From a virus: a stretch of 29,151 nucleotides of DNA. The stretch covers positions 1 to 29,151 of the IMG/VR virus record IMGVR_UViG_3300020176_000067. One strand, written 5' to 3'. The stretch's first letter is position 1. Every line of letters starts with the position of its first letter. The translations under genes and the position numbers were made by a program. The notes beneath the pieces were generated by a model that had not been told where the DNA came from, ran no database searches, and worked only from the letters and a program-made list of their open reading frames with translations. Below are positions 28,007-29,151 of this stretch, piece by piece.

Positions 28007-28237
28007 ATGAGATACTTACTATTCGCACTCCTTACAATTGGCGCTACTAAATTAAACGCACAAGGCCCGGCAATTATTCCCGCCGCGCCATTCCACCCAC
28101 AAGAAGCAGTTAAGAACATACCGACACCAAAGCCTGTGCGAATGAGTGCGGGCGCTCCAAAGATCATTAGTGACAGCATCACTCTTCCACCGGTAAAACC
28201 GACATTAGTGGTAAGGCAACCGTCGAAGCGGTCGTAA
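28007..28237 (+). CDS. Short secreted proline-rich protein
   Basis: 76 aa. A signal peptide (MRYLLFALLTIGATKLNAQ, cleavage before or at Gln19) is followed by a Pro/Val/basic mature part of about 57 residues (GPAIIPAAPFHPQEAVKNIP and ITLPPVKPTLVVRQPSKRS). Mature size and the Pro-rich unstructured look suggest a periplasmic or outer-face peptide, for example exclusion, lysis or signalling. It is the only gene of the P5 unit and is followed by structured RNA and a terminator. Third Sec-exported product in the window. Confidence 0.6.
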   Translation: MRYLLFALLTIGATKLNAQGPAIIPAAPFHPQEAVKNIPTPKPVRMSAGAPKIISDSITLPPVKPTLVVRQPSKRS

Positions 28238-28252
28238 GATCGTGGAAACAAC

Positions 28253-28272
28253 GGGAGTCAAATGAGGCTCCC
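28253..28272 (+). other. Stem-loop in the P5 transcript
   Basis: GGGAGTC (28253-28259) pairs with GGCTCCC (28266-28272), 7 pairs with one T-G, loop AAATGA. No T-run follows. It lies between the secreted peptide gene and the tRNA-like element and may define a processed 5' boundary of that RNA. Confidence 0.5.
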
Positions 28273-28277
28273 AAATA

Positions 28278-28357
28278 TCAGGGCAATGGTTAGCGGTTTA
28301 TCTCTCACAACTGAGAAGTATTTTTCGCCCGCTGCCGGTTCGATTCCGGCGCCTTGA
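28278..28357 (+). ncRNA. tRNA-like element (T-arm and acceptor stem only)
   Basis: An 80-nt stretch. The 5' TCAGGGC (28278-28284) pairs fully with 3' GCCTTGA (28351-28357), one G-T. Directly before the latter is a canonical T-arm GCCGG-TTCGATT-CCGGC (28334-28350). The middle does not fold as normal D and anticodon arms: the best hairpin is TCTCA-CAAC-TGAGA with a 4-nt loop and no U33-type anticodon loop, and AGCGG can pair with CCGCT. So it is not a convincing translating tRNA and has no encoded CCA. It could be a decayed tRNA, a tRNA mimic or an attachment-site remnant. It lies in a 262-nt stretch without a gene. Confidence 0.45.
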
Positions 28358-28380
28358 CGTGTGAAAGAATGTTTTTTGTA

Positions 28381-28410
28381 GGAGCGTGGCGAACGAGTCG
28401 CGCTCCTTTT
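28381..28410 (+). terminator. Terminator of the P5 unit
   Basis: A ten-pair stem GGAGCGTGGC (28381-28390) / GTCGCGCTCC (28397-28406), two pairs being G-T, with loop GAACGA and four Ts. It ends the transcript that holds the secreted peptide and the tRNA-like element. Confidence 0.7.
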
Positions 28411-28466
28411 ACCTTAAAAGATTTTAGTTTGAGTTTTCATATTTTTTGGTTAGTTAGTTAAAGTTG

Positions 28467-28495
28467 CCCGGTGCGTTTAGGCGTGCCGGGTTTTT
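28467..28495 (+). terminator. Terminator-like hairpin directly before the HNH/packaging cluster
   Basis: A nine-pair stem CCCGGTGCG (28467-28475) / CGTGCCGGG (28482-28490) with two G-T pairs, loop TTTAGG and five Ts (28491-28495). It stands 5 nt before the ATG at 28501 and only 57 nt after the previous terminator, so it may act as an attenuator in a leader rather than as the end of a gene. No clear promoter was found between the two hairpins. Confidence 0.72.
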
Positions 28496-28500
28496 GTATT

Positions 28501-28716
28501 ATGAGCGAACGTAAAGAACCTATATTCATTGAAAAGAACGGCATTGAAGTACTCAACGCAAAGTCCGGACTATGTATTCTCACTGGCTTTATGTTTAAGG
28601 CGAACGAGTGGAGTAAAAGAGAGTATGCAGAAGCAAGAAGGAAACGCGGCGTTGATTGCAACGAACGAAGGCGAAAAGGATATAAGGAACAAATGAAAAG
28701 CAAGGATGCAAAGTAA
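28501..28716 (+). CDS. Small basic hypothetical protein before the HNH gene
   Basis: 71 aa from the ATG at 28501 (MSERKEPIFIEKNGIEVLNA). The in-frame GTG at 28471 lies in the hairpin and is rejected. The N-terminal half is beta-like (SGLCILTGFMFKANEWSKRE) and the C-terminal half is a charged helix (KRGVDCNERRRKGYKEQMKS). Possibly nucleic-acid binding by charge. Likely the first gene of the cluster leading to packaging genes. Confidence 0.5.
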   Translation: MSERKEPIFIEKNGIEVLNAKSGLCILTGFMFKANEWSKREYAEARRKRGVDCNERRRKGYKEQMKSKDAK

Positions 28717-28798
28717 GGATGATATTACGGTAACACAGGGTAACACGCTCGCAACGCTGCAAAGTATTGCGGGCATTATTAAGCACGATACAACATGA
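28706..28798 (+). CDS. Possible 30-aa ORF bridging to the HNH gene
   Basis: An ATG at 28706 overlaps the previous stop by 11 nt and reads MQSKDDITVTQGNTLATLQS, then IAGIIKHDTT, ending in a TGA that overlaps the HNH start (ATGA at 28795-28798). The double coupling favours translation, perhaps only to keep ribosomes moving into the HNH gene. Too short for domain assignment. Confidence 0.35.
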   Translation: MQSKDDITVTQGNTLATLQSIAGIIKHDTT

Positions 28799-29127
28799 CA
28801 CGAATAACAAAGCATCAGCCGCGACCGTGGCAGCCCGAAAGGAAGGCCCAAGCGAGGCGGCGCAATGATAACAACGAGTTTTACAACTCCCAAGCATGGA
28901 GGAAGTATCGCCGCGCGTTTATAGATAACAATCCACTTTGCGTCGTTTGTGATGGCAGTGGATTGTTTGTCGTTGGTACGGTGGTGGATCACATTGTACC
29001 AATCAACGAGGGCGGATCTAAATGGGATATAGCTAACCTGCAAACGTTGTGCGATAGTTGCCACGCTATCAAGTCAGGCAGAGAGGCCCACACCGGGCGC
29101 AAACGTCAAGGGGATGGGGGGTTATGA
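28795..29127 (+). CDS. HNH endonuclease (phage packaging-associated type)
   Basis: 110 aa. The HNH core has CVVC (Cys49, Cys52), VVDHIVPINEGG with Asp65-His66, NLQTLCDSCH with Asn81, Cys86, Cys89 and His90: a zinc-bound beta-beta-alpha metal finger. NEFYNSQAWRKYRRAF before it is the usual N-terminal part of these proteins. HNH proteins of this size are encoded next to terminase genes in many phages with long tails and assist genome cutting during packaging (shown for HK97 gp74). The next gene starts within its stop codon, which suits a terminase small subunit. Confidence 0.85.
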   Translation: MTRITKHQPRPWQPERKAQARRRNDNNEFYNSQAWRKYRRAFIDNNPLCVVCDGSGLFVVGTVVDHIVPINEGGSKWDIANLQTLCDSCHAIKSGREAHTGRKRQGDGGL

Positions 29128-29151
29128 TCTCTACGCGATCCTGGGCAACAT
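29124..29151 (+). CDS. Start of the next gene (truncated by window end)
   Basis: An ATG at 29124 overlaps the HNH stop (ATGA) and reads MISTRSWAT up to the window edge. Only nine codons are visible. Position after an HNH gene suggests a terminase small subunit, but the sequence seen cannot confirm this. Confidence 0.3.

Noticed and set aside
28278-28357. Functional tRNA gene
   Set aside because: Acceptor stem and T-arm are good, but no anticodon stem with a 7-nt loop and U33 can be drawn and the D-arm does not pair, so it is reported only as tRNA-like.
28570-29064. Minus-strand ORF of 164 codons opposite the HNH gene
   Set aside because: The + strand HNH gene has a full zinc-finger motif; the minus-strand product is Cys/Leu/Pro-rich with no recognisable motif.
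1-29151. Lysogeny module (integrase, CI-like repressor, excisionase)
   Set aside because: No tyrosine or serine recombinase motif and no clear repressor were found in the visible part. The missing capsid/terminase section could still hold one, so temperate lifestyle is left open.

Overview
The window is most of the genome of a tailed phage with a long, non-contractile tail (siphovirus type), or a prophage of that type, from a host in the phylum Bacteroidota. The host call rests on three things seen in the sequence. Recognisable promoters follow the Bacteroidota TTG/TTTG - N20/21 - TAnnTTTG pattern. Exported proteins have signal peptides ending in Ala-Gln. Genes rarely have a Shine-Dalgarno sequence and are mostly coupled through TAATG or ATGA overlaps. 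Nearly everything is on the + strand. No integrase, excisionase or recognisable CI-type repressor is visible. Portal, capsid and large terminase are absent; they probably lie between the right end (HNH gene, then the start of another gene) and the left end (head-tail connector) of a circularly permuted map.

Layout. 1-1457: neck and tail-completion genes, ending in a 54-aa stand-alone copy of the C-terminal motif of the tail-completion protein. 1454-5212: an accessory block inserted between the neck genes and the tail tube, holding two proteins with Sec-type signal peptides (one an 821-aa fibre/adhesin-like protein), two small membrane proteins and one unknown. 5221-13780: tail tube followed by a terminator, tail assembly chaperones with a likely frameshift, tape measure, a 1232-aa tail-tip/fibre protein, holin and M15-type endolysin, closed by a strong terminator at 13795-13825. 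13842-18138: early operon with a wHTH protein, a Bet annealing protein and PD-(D/E)XK exonuclease pair separated by an 18-bp-repeat beta-helix gene, a guanylate-kinase-like gene and small unknowns. 18119-18300: a promoter and a compact structured RNA of about 140 nt with a predicted loop-upstream pseudoknot, ending in a terminator directly upstream of the replication genes. 18301-21099: wHTH/replication proteins and a C5-cytosine methyltransferase with a 209-codon ORF nested in its +1 frame. 21142-26726: an SNF2-like helicase-methyltransferase fusion, VRR-NUC nuclease, membrane protein with a 28-bp perfect palindrome, membrane-anchored GH73 hydrolase, MazG-like protein and small genes, then a terminator. 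26788-28410: two transcription units whose promoters share an operator-like dyad, carrying small unknown genes (including a tandem pair of paralogues), a short secreted protein and a tRNA-like RNA. 28467-29151: a terminator-like hairpin directly in front of a small-gene/HNH cluster that probably leads into the packaging genes.

How it fits together. Three early promoters share the core TACATTTGCA, and two of them match over about 60 bp with identical internal spacing, so they probably respond to one factor. They drive recombination (Bet plus exonuclease), replication, DNA modification and anti-restriction. Two gene clusters (18301 and 28501) start just after a factor-independent terminator, which suggests control by attenuation or antitermination. 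The parts most worth a second look are the structured RNA at 18.2 kb, the dual-frame methyltransferase locus, the exported block inside the tail module, the shared promoter and operator modules, the 28-bp palindrome and the tRNA-like element at 28.3 kb.
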